Shown in pieces: positions 14,146 to 28,773 of a stretch of DNA of 64,000 nt. Positions within the stretch are counted from its first letter, which is position 1, and each line of letters begins with the position of its first letter. Under the pieces are notes generated by a model. The model ran no database searches, was not told the DNA's origin, and saw only the letters and a list, made by a program, of their open reading frames with translations. The stretch is from Sphingomonas sp. Ag1. GTDB taxonomy: Bacteria > Pseudomonadota > Alphaproteobacteria > Sphingomonadales > Sphingomonadaceae. Made by a program: the position numbers and the translations under genes. The stretch covers positions 1-64,000 of the forward strand of contig NZ_LAZX01000083.1 of NCBI RefSeq assembly GCF_000980895.1. The letters run 5' to 3'.

Positions 14146-15593
14146 ATGGCTGCTGATTCCATGCTTCGTTTCGTCGTCACCCCGCAATCCTACCCGGACA
14201 AGCGGGCGCCGGACGCGCGCGCGGAGGACTTTCGCGAGATTGCGGATCGCTATGCGGTGCCGCGCGCCGAGGAGCAGGCGGGGCGGTGTTCGCAATGTGG
14301 CGTGCCTTACTGCACGGTGCATTGCCCGCTTCACAATCACATCCCCGACTGGTTGCGGCTGACCGCGGAAGGGCGGCTGCGCGAAGCCTATGAGCTGTCC
14401 AACGCGACCTCCACCATGCCGGAAATTTGTGGACGGATCTGTCCGCAGGACCGCCTGTGCGAAGGCAATTGCGTCATCGAATTCTCCGGCCATGGCGCGG
14501 TGACGATCGGCTCGGTCGAGAAGTTCATCACCGACACCGCCTGGAAAGAAGGTTGGGTCGAGCCGCTGGTGCCGGGCCCCGCGCGCGGCCAGTCGGTCGG
14601 CGTGATCGGGGCCGGTCCGGCCGGGCTGACCGCAGCGGAATATCTGCGCGCCAATGGTTATGAGGTGCATGTCTATGACCGGCACGATCGCGCCGGCGGG
14701 CTGCTGACCTATGGGATCCCGGGCTTCAAGCTGGAGAAGCCGGTGGTGATGCGCCGGGTCGACCGGCTGAAGGCGGGGGGGATCGTCTTTCACGAGGGCT
14801 TTACAGTCGGCGATGATGCCTCGCTTGCGGACCTGCGCGCGCGGCATGATGCGCTGCTGATCGCGACCGGTGTCTATAAGGCGCGGGCGATTGACGTGCC
14901 GGGCAACGATGCCGCCGGCGTGATCGCCGCGCTCGACTATCTCACCGCTTCCAACCGCAAGAGCTTCGGCGATTCGGTGCCCGCCTTCGACAATGGCGGG
15001 CTGGATGCCGCGGGCAAGAATGTGGTCGTGATCGGTGGCGGCGATACCGCGATGGATTGCGTGCGCACCGCTATTCGCCAGGGCGCGAAGAGCGTGAAAT
15101 GCCTCTATCGCCGCGACCGCGCCAACATGCCGGGATCGCAGCGCGAAGTGGCCAATGCGGAAGAGGAAGGCGCCGAATTCGTCTGGCTGTCCGCGCCGCA
15201 TTCCTTTGTGGGAGACGAGAAGGTCACGGCGGTGCGCGCCAATCGCATGCGGCTGGGCGCGCCCGATGCAAGTGGCCGCCGCGCGCCGGAGGTGGACCCG
15301 GGCGGGCCGATCGACATGCCGGCGGACATGGTGATCAAGGCACTGGGCTTCGATGCCGAGGAACTGCCGCATCTGTGGGATGCGCCTGAGCTGGGCGTCA
15401 CCCGCTGGGGCACGGTGCTGGTCGATTCGAGGACGTTGATGACCAGCCTCGACGGGGTGTTCGCGGCGGGCGACATCGTGCGCGGCGCCAGCCTGGTGGT
15501 GTGGGCGATCCGTGATGGGCGCGACGTGGCCGCATCGATGCACCAATATCTGAAGAGCAAGGCCGCGGCATCGACCGCGAAGGAGGCCGCGTG

Positions 15594-15594
<1 letters not shown>
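14146..15594 (+). CDS. gltD: Glutamate synthase, small (beta) subunit
   Basis: 482 residues from MAADSMLRFVV, chosen for GGAGG 5 nt upstream. CSQCGVPYCTVHCPLHNHIP and CGRICPQDRLCEGNCV hold the Fe-S cysteines; GVIGAGPAGLTAAEYL binds FAD and VVVIGGGDTAMDCVRTA binds NADPH. It passes electrons from NADPH to the large subunit for 2-oxoglutarate + glutamine to two glutamates. The stop is entangled with the gltB start (TGATG), so the subunits are translationally coupled. The gene order is small then large. Confidence 0.96.
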
Positions 15595-20108
<4,514 letters not shown>

Positions 20109-20151
20109 GGGACGCGCCCGCCGCTCGTGACCCGAGCGGCGAGCGGCGCGA

Positions 20152-22299
20152 CTAGTAGAAGCCTGGCGGTCCGTCCTCGAAGACCGGTTCGCGTTCCTCG
20201 CGCCGGCGCGGCGGGGGCGGGCCCTCGGGACGGGCGATGCTGACCGAGCCATCCGGCCCGATCTGAAGATCCATCCCCAACCCCTCGATCGGCGCGGTGA
20301 TCGGCGCGATTTCGTTTTCGACGTCGGCGATCAGCCCGGCGTCGGGATCGATATCCTCGACCACCGGCGCCTTCACGACCGGCGCGAGATCGAGCGCGCT
20401 GACCATGAAATTGCGCCAGATCTGCGCCGGGATGCCGCCGCCGTGGAGCCCGGGATTGGGCGTATTGTCGTCGTTGCCGACCCACACGCCGACCACCAGA
20501 TCGCCGGCAAAGCCGATGAACCAGGCGTCGCGGCCCGATTGCGACGTGCCCGTCTTGCCATAGGCATCGACCGACAATGCCGCCGCGCGGCCCGTACCGC
20601 GCACCGAGGCGGCAAGCAGGGTCAGCATGTCGTCATGGATGCGGCGCGGCATCGTGCGTTGGCCATCGGTCAGCGCCTGGTACCAGCTCTTGTCCGCGAC
20701 GTTGCGCAGGCCGTGCGGCTGCACCGGATAGCGCCCCTCGGACACGCCGGCGAAGGCGGCGGTCAGTTCCAGTAGCGATACTTCCGACGTGCCCAGGCCA
20801 ATCGTCGCCTCATTGGCGATCGGGGTGGTGATGCCGAGGTCGCGCGCGGCGCGGATCACGTTGCGCACGCCGACCTCCTGCGTCAGCCGCGCGGCGACGA
20901 CGTTGGAGGATCGCTGGAAGGCGCGCCGAAGCGTGATGTCGCCGAGATAGCGGCCGTCGTCGTTCTTTGGCTTCCACCCGGCAATCTCGACCGGCGAATC
21001 GTCCACGATCGTGTCGGGCGACATGCCGGCGCGCAGCGCGGCGAGATAGACGAACAGCTTGAACGTCGATCCCGGCTGGCGCCGCGCCTGGGTGGCGCGG
21101 TTGAACGGGCTTTTCTTGTAATCGCGCCCGCCGACCATCGCGACGACTTCGCCATTGCGCTTCATCGCCACCAGCGCGGCCTGCGCCTGGCGAAATCCGG
21201 CCTGGCGGATGACGCGTTCGGCGTTGCGCTGCAGATCGCGGTCCAGCGTGGTGCGCACGGTGGCCTCGGTCTGCACCTCGCCGGCCTGGTCGCGCGCATC
21301 GGGCAGTACCCAGTCGGCGAAATAGGTGCCGGTGGGCAATTGCTGTGCGCGGCGCGCCTTGACGCGCTGCGGCTGCACGTCGGCGGCCTCGCTCTTGGTC
21401 AGGAAACCGGCGTCGACCATCGCCGCGACGACCACCTTCTGCCGATCGCGCGCGCCCTTCAGGTTGCTGGTCGGGGCGAGCCGCGACGGCGCCTTGACGA
21501 GGCCGGCCAGCATCGCCGCCTGGCCGATGTTCATCTTCTCTGGCTCACGCCCGAAATAATGGTTCGACGCGGCGCGCAGGCCATAGACGTTGTCGCCGAA
21601 ATAGACGTTCGACAGATAGCGGGAGAGGATCTCGTCCTTGCTCAGCCACGCCTCCAGCCAGAAGGCGATGAACACCTCTCGGATCTTGCGCGCGGCGGTA
21701 CGATCGGAATCGAGAAAGGCGTTCTTGGCCAGCTGCTGCGTGATCGTGCTGCCACCCTGACGCACCCCGCCGGAGCCGAAATTCGCCCAGGCGGCACGCG
21801 CAATGCCGCGCGGATCGATGCCCCAGTGCGAATAGAAGCGCCGGTCCTCGATCGCCATGAACGCTTCGCGGACATGCGCGGGCAGCTTCGCAGCATCGAC
21901 CGGCTGGGCGATGATTGCGCCGCGCCGCGCGATCGGCGTGCCGTCGGACGCCGTGAGCGTGATCGACGGGGGCGTCGGCGGTTTCAGCGATTGCGACAAG
22001 GGCGCGGTGATCGCCAGCCAGATGATCGCCAGCACCAGCAGGATGACGGCTGCCCCGAGCCCGCGCATGATCCAGCGCATCGACACCCGTGGCAGGCGGA
22101 AGCGCGTTGCGCGGCGTGTCGCCGCTCCGTCCTCGCCCGGCAGGTCGCCGTCGCGCCACGCCGCGAAATCGGGCATGGGATCACGCGCCTCGCCGGGGGC
22201 ATGGTGATAGCGGATGCGGCCACCGTCGTGCTGGCTGGGATCGAAGGGGTCAGGGCGCATGGAGCTCGGGCGCATGGAATCATCTCGGCGGTCAGCCAT
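20152..22299 (-). CDS. Class A penicillin-binding protein (PBP1A/1C-like), bifunctional
   Basis: 715 residues from MADRRDDSM; longer readings lack an SD. A 77-residue cytoplasmic head precedes the TM helix at about 78-98. The GT51 glycosyltransferase has EDRRFYSHWGID (catalytic E141) and QGGSTITQQLAKN. The transpeptidase has S401-T-F-K404, SSN (454-456) and KTG (572-574). A Pro/Arg-rich tail (GPPPPRRREEREP) ends the protein. It polymerises and crosslinks peptidoglycan at the inner membrane. It is divergent from the FMN reductase gene over 62 bp. A second class A PBP starts at 61957. Confidence 0.94.
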   Translation of the reverse strand: MADRRDDSMRPSSMRPDPFDPSQHDGGRIRYHHAPGEARDPMPDFAAWRDGDLPGEDGAATRRATRFRLPRVSMRWIMRGLGAAVILLVLAIIWLAITAPLSQSLKPPTPPSITLTASDGTPIARRGAIIAQPVDAAKLPAHVREAFMAIEDRRFYSHWGIDPRGIARAAWANFGSGGVRQGGSTITQQLAKNAFLDSDRTAARKIREVFIAFWLEAWLSKDEILSRYLSNVYFGDNVYGLRAASNHYFGREPEKMNIGQAAMLAGLVKAPSRLAPTSNLKGARDRQKVVVAAMVDAGFLTKSEAADVQPQRVKARRAQQLPTGTYFADWVLPDARDQAGEVQTEATVRTTLDRDLQRNAERVIRQAGFRQAQAALVAMKRNGEVVAMVGGRDYKKSPFNRATQARRQPGSTFKLFVYLAALRAGMSPDTIVDDSPVEIAGWKPKNDDGRYLGDITLRRAFQRSSNVVAARLTQEVGVRNVIRAARDLGITTPIANEATIGLGTSEVSLLELTAAFAGVSEGRYPVQPHGLRNVADKSWYQALTDGQRTMPRRIHDDMLTLLAASVRGTGRAAALSVDAYGKTGTSQSGRDAWFIGFAGDLVVGVWVGNDDNTPNPGLHGGGIPAQIWRNFMVSALDLAPVVKAPVVEDIDPDAGLIADVENEIAPITAPIEGLGMDLQIGPDGSVSIARPEGPPPPRRREEREPVFEDGPPGFY

Positions 22300-22361
22300 C
22301 GGGCGTATTACTTCAGTATGACAGTTGCCGCAAGGGTGCGCACCGTGCGAGGGATAGGCGC

Positions 22362-22961
22362 ATGAGCGGCGAAGAGAAAGCATTTCAATTGGACGACAGA
22401 CCGTTGGTCGTGGGCATTGGCGGCACCATTGGTGGCATATCCTCCACCGAACGCGCGCTTCGGATCGCGCTGGACGCGGCGGGCGAGCAGGGTTTCCGCA
22501 CGCGCCTGTTCGGTGGTGCCGACATGGCGAAATTCCCGCTCTATGACCCCAAGGCGCCCGGCCGCACCGCCGAGGAGCAGGAATTCGTCGACGCGGTGCG
22601 CGGCGCGTCGGCGCTGATCATCGCCTCGCCCGGCTATCACGGCAGCATTTCGGGCGTGGTGAAGAACGCGCTCGACCTGCTGGAGGAAACCGCGCGCGAT
22701 GCCGAGCGGACCTATCTTGCCGACATGCCGGTGGGGCTGATCGCGACTGCTTATGGCTGGCAGGCGACGGGATCGACGATCGCCGCGCTGCGATCGATCG
22801 TCCATGCGCTGCGCGGCTGGCCGACGCCTTTCGCCGCCGCGATCAACAGCGCGATCACCAAGTTCGATGCCGAGGGCGGGGCGAACGACCCGGCGGTGGT
22901 CGAGCAATTGCGCATGGTGGGCAAGCAGGTCGCCCGCTTCGCACCGCTCGCGCGCGGCTGA
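22362..22961 (+). CDS. NADPH-dependent FMN reductase (flavodoxin-like)
   Basis: 199 residues. VVGIGGTIGGISSTERALRIAL is the phosphate loop and IIASPGYHGSISGVVKNALD the FMN-binding segment typical of the NADPH:FMN/azoreductase family. It reduces FMN or quinone-type acceptors in the cytosol; the physiological electron acceptor is unclear. It stands alone between a divergent PBP gene and the acyl-CoA operon. Confidence 0.9.
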   Translation: MSGEEKAFQLDDRPLVVGIGGTIGGISSTERALRIALDAAGEQGFRTRLFGGADMAKFPLYDPKAPGRTAEEQEFVDAVRGASALIIASPGYHGSISGVVKNALDLLEETARDAERTYLADMPVGLIATAYGWQATGSTIAALRSIVHALRGWPTPFAAAINSAITKFDAEGGANDPAVVEQLRMVGKQVARFAPLARG

Positions 22962-23173
22962 GCCAGACCGGAGGCGCACGGGTGGCGGCTTTGCCCCGCC
23001 CGTGTCGCCGGGTGGTTGGGCCAGTGTCTGCTTGGTTGACGCACCCGCCCGCACCAGCGCGTCATCGTAACGTAACTTCTGTTATCTTGGCGTTGACAGG
23101 GCCGCCGCCGCTGGTCCACCTCCGCCCTTGAGCCGACGACAGATCGGCCAAGGATGTGATGGAGAGAGCGGGC

Positions 23174-24286
23174 ATGGTGCTGACCAAGGGCGACGAATAT
23201 CCGATCCACCAGACCGCCGAGCCGGTCGCTTATGCGGGGACGGACCGCAATTTCTACGATCGCTTCTTCTTCAACGGCTATGCCCCCGGCGCGGACGAAG
23301 ACGGCTTTTTCGCCGCCGCGATGGGCGTCTATCCGCATATCAACATCATCGACGCGAGCTTCTGCTGGCTGAAGGACGGCAAGCAGGTGAATCTGCACGC
23401 CAGCCGCGGCCTCAACATGGAGCGGATGGACACGCAGGTCGGCGGGATCGCGGTCGAGGTGCTTGAGCCGTTGCAGTCGGTGAAGCTCACGGTCAATTCG
23501 CCCGAGCACAAGATCCGCGCCGAGCTGACCTTCACCGGCCGCGCCTTCCCGCTGGAGGAGCCGCGCTTCACCCGCCGCAACGGCCCGCGCGTGCTGATGG
23601 ACGTGACGCGGATGACGCAGAACGGCAGCTATCAGGGCTGGATCGAGGTCGATGGCGATCGCACTGAGGTGAACGGCTGGCTGGGCACGCGCGACCGCTC
23701 CTGGGGTGTGCGCCCGATCGGTGCGCCCGATGCGCAGCCCGCCAGCCCGCCGATTGCACCGCAATTCTTCTGGCTGTGGAGCCCGACCGCGATGGAGGAC
23801 GGCGACTTCTATTTTCACACCAACGACGACGAGCATGGCCGCTTCTGGAATCGCCGCGCGGCGTGGAAGCCGCTGGGCGGCGGGATCGAGGACGAAACGC
23901 ATTTCGAATCCGACTATCAGGTGCAGTGGAAGCAGGGATCACGCCACGCCCAGGCTGCAAGCGTCACGCTGAAGGACGAAGAGGGTCAGGAAACGAAGGT
24001 CGAGTTCGACCTGGGCCAGCAGTTCATGATGCTTGGCCTTGGCTATACCCACCCCAAGTGGAGCCACGGCCGGCACCAGGGCGACGGGCTGACGGTGGAG
24101 CGCGAGGATTTCGTACCCGCGGAGATGGACCCGATGCAGCCGCACCATCTGCACGTCCAGGCGCTGGCCACCGTCACCATGACGGGACCTGACGGCAAGG
24201 TGCGGCGCGGCAAGGGGGTGCTCGAACAGCTCGTGATGGGGCCGCACGCGCCGTCGGGCTTCAAGGGCGTGCTCGACCCGGCATGA
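23174..24286 (+). CDS. CrtC-like / DUF7064-DUF7065-type protein of a catabolic operon
   Basis: Start MVLTKGDEYP follows GGAGAGAGCGGG. 370 residues, all-beta in character with many Trp/His (GWLGTRDRSWGVRP; FFWLWSPTAMEDGDFYFHTNDDEHG; WSHGRHQGDG). This resembles the lipocalin-like tandem fold related to hydroxyneurosporene hydratase CrtC; the assignment is from general pattern and I am not certain. It is the first gene of a run with phosphotransferase, CoA-transferase, crotonase and thiolase-like genes joined by ATGA overlaps, so a hydrophobic substrate-binding or hydrating role in that pathway is plausible. Confidence 0.6.
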   Translation: MVLTKGDEYPIHQTAEPVAYAGTDRNFYDRFFFNGYAPGADEDGFFAAAMGVYPHINIIDASFCWLKDGKQVNLHASRGLNMERMDTQVGGIAVEVLEPLQSVKLTVNSPEHKIRAELTFTGRAFPLEEPRFTRRNGPRVLMDVTRMTQNGSYQGWIEVDGDRTEVNGWLGTRDRSWGVRPIGAPDAQPASPPIAPQFFWLWSPTAMEDGDFYFHTNDDEHGRFWNRRAAWKPLGGGIEDETHFESDYQVQWKQGSRHAQAASVTLKDEEGQETKVEFDLGQQFMMLGLGYTHPKWSHGRHQGDGLTVEREDFVPAEMDPMQPHHLHVQALATVTMTGPDGKVRRGKGVLEQLVMGPHAPSGFKGVLDPA

Positions 24287-25692
24287 CCACGCTGACCGCA
24301 ACCGAGATCGAGGCCTATCTCTCGCGTGTCTGGGAACAGCCGGTGCGGGTGGCGGATCTGACCCGGATTCCCGGCGGCGCGAGCCGCGAGACCTATCGCT
24401 TCGATGCCCATGCCGGGGCGGACATCCACCGGCTGATCCTGCGGCGCGAGCCGGCGAAGGGCCTGATCGACACCGAAAGCGCGACCGAGTTTCGCGCTTA
24501 TCAAAGTGCAGCAGGGGTCGTTCCCGTGCCGCGTGCGGTGGCGCTGGAGCCCGATGGCGCCGAGCTTGGCCGGCCGTTCTTCATCATGGAGCGGATCGAG
24601 GGCGGCGAAGTCGCGAGCAGCTTCGCGCGCGATCCGTTCGGCGTGCATGGCGCGGCGCTGGGCGAGGCGTTCTTTGGTGCGCTGGGCCGGCTGGCGGCGC
24701 ATGATCCGGCCGGCACGCCGCTCGCCGACCATGTACCGATGCCCGAGCCCGACCAATGCTGGCGGATCGCGCTCGATTATTGGGAAGGGGTGATCGAGGA
24801 GGACGCGCTGCAGCCGCAGCCGATCGCGCGCGCCGCGATCCGCTGGCTGCGCGCCAATCCGCCGCCGCCGGCGCAGCGTGTTGCGATCGTTCATGGCGAT
24901 TACCGCTCCGGCAACGTCATGCACGACGGCGCGGGCGGGATGCGCGCCATGTTTGACTGGGAAATGGCGCATCTCGGCGATCCGCTGGAGGATCTGGGCT
25001 GGGCGCTGGACCCGATCTGGGATCATTTCATCCCCGGCGCGGCCAGCGGCATGCTGCCGCGGCCGGACGCGATCGCGATCTGGGAGCGCGCCAGCGGGCT
25101 GACGGTCGATCCCGCGGCAATGCGCTGGTGGTCGTTGTTCGCATCGGTGAAGGGAATGGCGATCTGGATCTCCGCCTTTCGCGAGTTCGTCGACGGCGGG
25201 CGGCAGGATCCGGTGCTGGCGGTCTCGGGCTGGTACACCGCGCGGCGGCAGGAGGCGATCATCGCCGCGCAGCTTGGCGGATCGGTGTTCGATCCGGTGC
25301 CGGTCCTCCCCACCAGCGATCTGGCGCAGGTGTTGATCGGTGCTGGCATCGCGGCGGCCGGGGCGGGGGAGAAGGTGGGTGCGAGCGATGCCTTCGCCGG
25401 ATCGACGCTGACGGTGGCGGCGCTGCTCGCGCTGCTCGGCGCGCAGGAGGCGGAAAAGGCCGCCGCCTGGCGCCGCGCCGATATTGCCGACATGCGCCGG
25501 CTGCTCGGCGACGATGCTCCGGTCACCAATGAGGGCGAGACGCTGGACGCGCTGGACGGCGCCTGGGCGACGCTGGCCGAGGCGCTGATCGCGCATCATG
25601 ACGAGGTCGCGCGGACGCGCGGCGACGAGCGGCCGCTGCTCGATTTCTACCGCGAAAGCGCCGCCCGGCGGGAACTCGCCTGGCCGCTATGA
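24283..25692 (+). CDS. Phosphotransferase family protein (APH/ACAD10-type kinase fold)
   Basis: 469 residues coupled by ATGA to the gene before and to the gene after. RIPGGASRETYRFD is the glycine-rich N-lobe, VHGDYRSGNVMHD the catalytic loop with the Brenner-type Asp, and MFDWEMAHLGDPLEDLGWAL the metal-binding region. About 130 extra C-terminal residues (from LAQVLIGAGIAAAG on) are Ala-rich helical and not part of the kinase fold. Such kinases in acyl-CoA gene clusters are thought to phosphorylate hydroxy-acyl substrates for elimination, as in ACAD10/11. The actual substrate is not known. Confidence 0.85.
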   Translation: MTTLTATEIEAYLSRVWEQPVRVADLTRIPGGASRETYRFDAHAGADIHRLILRREPAKGLIDTESATEFRAYQSAAGVVPVPRAVALEPDGAELGRPFFIMERIEGGEVASSFARDPFGVHGAALGEAFFGALGRLAAHDPAGTPLADHVPMPEPDQCWRIALDYWEGVIEEDALQPQPIARAAIRWLRANPPPPAQRVAIVHGDYRSGNVMHDGAGGMRAMFDWEMAHLGDPLEDLGWALDPIWDHFIPGAASGMLPRPDAIAIWERASGLTVDPAAMRWWSLFASVKGMAIWISAFREFVDGGRQDPVLAVSGWYTARRQEAIIAAQLGGSVFDPVPVLPTSDLAQVLIGAGIAAAGAGEKVGASDAFAGSTLTVAALLALLGAQEAEKAAAWRRADIADMRRLLGDDAPVTNEGETLDALDGAWATLAEALIAHHDEVARTRGDERPLLDFYRESAARRELAWPL

Positions 25693-27956
25693 CCGACCTG
25701 CCGCTCACCGGGATACGCGTATTGGATGCCGTTCCCGGCGTGCTCGGATCGGCGGGGCGGCTGTTGGCGGAACTGGGCGCCGAGGTCATCCGCATCGAGC
25801 CCCGCGGCGGGGGCACGGATCGGCGGAACGGTGCGATGGCCGGCGACATCAGCCTCGACTTTGTTGCGGCGAACCTTGGAAAGCGCGCCGTCACGATCGA
25901 CCTGCCGCGCGATCAGGATCGCTTCCTGGCGCTGGCGGCGGGGGCGGACATCCTGCTCGAGGAGCAGCTCCCCGGGCTCGATCACGCGGCGATACGCCAT
26001 GCGGCGCCGCAGATCATTCATGTCACGCTGAGCGTTTTCGGCACCGTCGGCCCGTGGAAGGACTGGCGTGCGAGCGACGCGGTGCTGCACGCGCTGACCG
26101 GCAGCCTGTCGCGCTCCGGCCTGCCGGACCGGCCACCGCTGCTGCCGCCGGGCCGCCTGACGCTGGAAACCGCAGCGACGCAAATGGTGGTCGCGACGCT
26201 CGGCGCGCTGATCCGCCGCTTGCGCACCGGCGAGGGCGATCACCTCGACATGACGCTGCTCGAGGCGGCGATGCAGGCGCTTGATCCGGGCTTCGGCCTG
26301 AACGGCAGCGCGCAATCGGGGGTGCCAAGCTGGAAGCAGCCGCGCGGTCGCACCGACGAACGCTATCGCTATCCGATCCTGCCCTGCGCTGATGGCTTCG
26401 TGCGGCTGTGCGTCCTCGCGCCCCGCCAGTGGCGCAGCATGTTCGTGTGGCTGGGGGAGCCGGACGAGTTTGCCGGGCCGGAGTGGGAGAAGCTGATGAC
26501 CCGCTTCCGCTCCACCACCTTGCTGCCGGCGATCACGCGCTTCTTTGCCGACAAGACCCGCGCCGAGATCGAGGAAGAGGCGGCGGGACGCGGAATCCCG
26601 GCCGCCGGACTGCTCACCGTCGAGGAAGCGATCGCGACGGCGCAGATGACGGCGCGCGAGGCCTTCGTGCCGGTGGAAATAGCGCCCGGCATCACCTTGT
26701 CCTTCCCCAACGGCACGATCGAGATCGACGGCGAGCGCGCCGGGGTGTCGCCTGCCGCTCGCGACCCTCTGGCGGGCGAGAATACGGCGTTCGCGACGGC
26801 GCGGCCGCGCTTCGATCCTCCGCCAGCGGCCGATTACCCGCTCGCCGGCCTGCGCGTGCTCGACATGGGGATCATCGTCGTCGGGGGAGAGGCCGGGCGG
26901 CTGCTCGCCGACTTTGGCGCCGACGTGGTGAAGGTGGAAAATGCCGCTTTCCCCGACGGGCAGCGCCAGTCGCGCGACGACGATCCGGTGAGCCTCACCT
27001 TTGCGGCCGGCCACCGCAACAAACGCGGGCTGTCGATCGATCTCAAGGCGCCGGAGGGGCGTGCGCTGTTCCTCGATCTGGTGCGGCAGGCCGATGTGCT
27101 GCTGTCGAACTTCAAGCCCGGCACGCTCGATGCGCTGGGGCTGGATGCCGCGACCTTGGTCGAGGCCAATCCGCGGCTGGTCAGCGTCGACAGTTCCGCC
27201 TTCGGGCCGACCGGGCCCTGGTCGCGCCGGCTGGGCTATGGCCCGCTGGTGCGCGCCTCCGCCGGGCTCAGCACGCAATGGACCTATCCGGGCGAGCCCG
27301 ACAGCTTCTCCGACACAGTCACCGTTTATCCCGATCACGTCGCTGGCCGGATCAGCGCGATCGGCGCGCTGGCGCTGCTGATCCGGCGGATGCGCACCGG
27401 CACCGGCGGGACGGCGAGCGTCAGCCAGGCGGAAGTGATGCTGGGGCACAAGGCAGTGGAGATCGCCGCGGCCGCCGCCCGCGCGGAGGGGCTGACGGTC
27501 AGCGGCGATCCGGCGGAGGATCGTCTTCTTCCGTGCGCTGGCGAGGACGAATGGTGCGCCGTGACGCTGCGCGACGCGACGGATCGCCGGGCCCTGCACG
27601 CGATCGCCGGCGACGAGCCCGAACAATGGTCGCGCACCCAGCCGGCTCACGACGTGATGGCGCAGCTTCAGTCGGTGGGGCTGGCGGCGGGCATGATGGT
27701 CCGCGTGGTGGACCTTCCCGACCTTCCCGTGTTTCGCGCCCTCGGCACGTTTCGCACCGCGCATCACCCGCTGCTGCCCGACCCGTTCATCGTAGAGGGC
27801 GCGCTCACCCGCTTCGACCGCGTACCGCCGCCGGACCAGCGGCCCGCGCCCCGCATCGGCGAACACAGCGCCACCGTCATCAAGGATTGGCTGGGGTGGA
27901 GCGACGATCGCGTCGCTTCGCTGCTGGCCGGGAAGATCATCGAACAAGCAGCATGA
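25689..27956 (+). CDS. Double-domain CaiB/BaiF (class III) CoA-transferase
   Basis: 755 residues made of two family III units (about 1-370 and 380-755), each starting with the LxGxRVLD pattern (LTGIRVLDAVPGVLGSAGRLLAELGAEV; LAGLRVLDMGIIVVGGEAGRLLADFGADVVKVE). The catalytic aspartate is kept in the first unit (RTGEGDHLDMT, D187); the aligned position in the second unit is Ser (RTGTGGTASVS, S577). Family members move CoA between acyl-CoA and a free acid. The protein probably activates the pathway substrate, with unit 2 structural. Overlaps the preceding gene by ATGA. Confidence 0.9.
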   Translation: MTDLPLTGIRVLDAVPGVLGSAGRLLAELGAEVIRIEPRGGGTDRRNGAMAGDISLDFVAANLGKRAVTIDLPRDQDRFLALAAGADILLEEQLPGLDHAAIRHAAPQIIHVTLSVFGTVGPWKDWRASDAVLHALTGSLSRSGLPDRPPLLPPGRLTLETAATQMVVATLGALIRRLRTGEGDHLDMTLLEAAMQALDPGFGLNGSAQSGVPSWKQPRGRTDERYRYPILPCADGFVRLCVLAPRQWRSMFVWLGEPDEFAGPEWEKLMTRFRSTTLLPAITRFFADKTRAEIEEEAAGRGIPAAGLLTVEEAIATAQMTAREAFVPVEIAPGITLSFPNGTIEIDGERAGVSPAARDPLAGENTAFATARPRFDPPPAADYPLAGLRVLDMGIIVVGGEAGRLLADFGADVVKVENAAFPDGQRQSRDDDPVSLTFAAGHRNKRGLSIDLKAPEGRALFLDLVRQADVLLSNFKPGTLDALGLDAATLVEANPRLVSVDSSAFGPTGPWSRRLGYGPLVRASAGLSTQWTYPGEPDSFSDTVTVYPDHVAGRISAIGALALLIRRMRTGTGGTASVSQAEVMLGHKAVEIAAAAARAEGLTVSGDPAEDRLLPCAGEDEWCAVTLRDATDRRALHAIAGDEPEQWSRTQPAHDVMAQLQSVGLAAGMMVRVVDLPDLPVFRALGTFRTAHHPLLPDPFIVEGALTRFDRVPPPDQRPAPRIGEHSATVIKDWLGWSDDRVASLLAGKIIEQAA

Positions 27957-27967
27957 AAGGGATCAAT

Positions 27968-28771
27968 ATGGCCGACCTTGGCAATGAAGCCGTCACCGTC
28001 GAAACGCGCGGCAATGTGATGCTCATCACGATCAACCGCCCGGAAGCGCGCAACGCGGTCAACCGCTTCGTTCATGAGGGCGTGGGCGATGCGCTGGAGG
28101 CGGCGGACAAGGATCCCGAGATCCGCGTCGTCATCGTGACCGGGGCTGGCGACAAGTCGTTCTGCGCCGGCGCTGACCTCGTCGCGCTGTCGCGTGGCGA
28201 GAGCCTGGCGCCGGATGACAAGACCAAGGCCGCATGGGGCTTTGCCGGCATCGTCAGCCATGCCATTTCCAAGCCAGTGATCGCCGCGGTGAACGGCATG
28301 GCGCTGGGCGGCGGGCTGGAAATCACGCTGGCCTGCGACCTTGCCGTCGCAGTGGATGAGGCGAAGTTCGGCCTGCCCGAGCCCAAGCGCGGCCTGTTTG
28401 CGGCCGCTGGCGGCGTGTTCCGGCTCCCGGAGCAATTGCCCAAGAAGATCGCGATGGAAATGATCCTGACCGGCGACCCGATCGACGCCAATCGCGCGCT
28501 GGAACTGGGGCTGATCAACGCCGTCGCCCCGCGTGAGCAGCTGCTCGACACCGCCTTCGCGCTGGCCGAGCGGATTGCGGTCAACGCGCCGCTGTCGGTG
28601 CAGGCGTCGAAGCGGATGGCGCAGGGCATTTCGAACGGCCGGGTCGAGCGCGAGGAAGCGGCCTGGGCGCAGAACCGCGAGGAAACCAAGATCGTCTTCA
28701 CCAGCGAGGACTCGCGCGAAGGGCCGAAGGCATTTGCCGAGAAGCGCGCCCCGGTGTGGAAGGCGCGCTGA
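27968..28771 (+). CDS. Enoyl-CoA hydratase/isomerase (crotonase family)
   Basis: 267 residues from MADLGNEAV, with AAAGGG upstream; an ATG at 27953 overlapping the previous stop is an alternative. GDKSFCAGADLVAL and VNGMALGGGLEITLACDLAVA form the oxyanion-hole regions, and FGLPEPKRGLFAAAGG is the catalytic region with E at the hydratase position (LPEPKRG). It would hydrate an enoyl-CoA in the pathway encoded by this operon. Confidence 0.93.
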   Translation: MADLGNEAVTVETRGNVMLITINRPEARNAVNRFVHEGVGDALEAADKDPEIRVVIVTGAGDKSFCAGADLVALSRGESLAPDDKTKAAWGFAGIVSHAISKPVIAAVNGMALGGGLEITLACDLAVAVDEAKFGLPEPKRGLFAAAGGVFRLPEQLPKKIAMEMILTGDPIDANRALELGLINAVAPREQLLDTAFALAERIAVNAPLSVQASKRMAQGISNGRVEREEAAWAQNREETKIVFTSEDSREGPKAFAEKRAPVWKAR

Positions 28772-28773
28772 AC

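Noticed and set aside
25647..27947. Long minus-strand frame opposite the CoA-transferase
   Set aside because: It is an antisense shadow in GC-rich DNA; the plus strand carries both CoA-transferase domains.
26408..27967. In-frame upstream extension of the crotonase gene
   Set aside because: The extension is an Arg/Ala-rich shadow inside the CoA-transferase gene; the crotonase fold starts at 27968 with its own SD.
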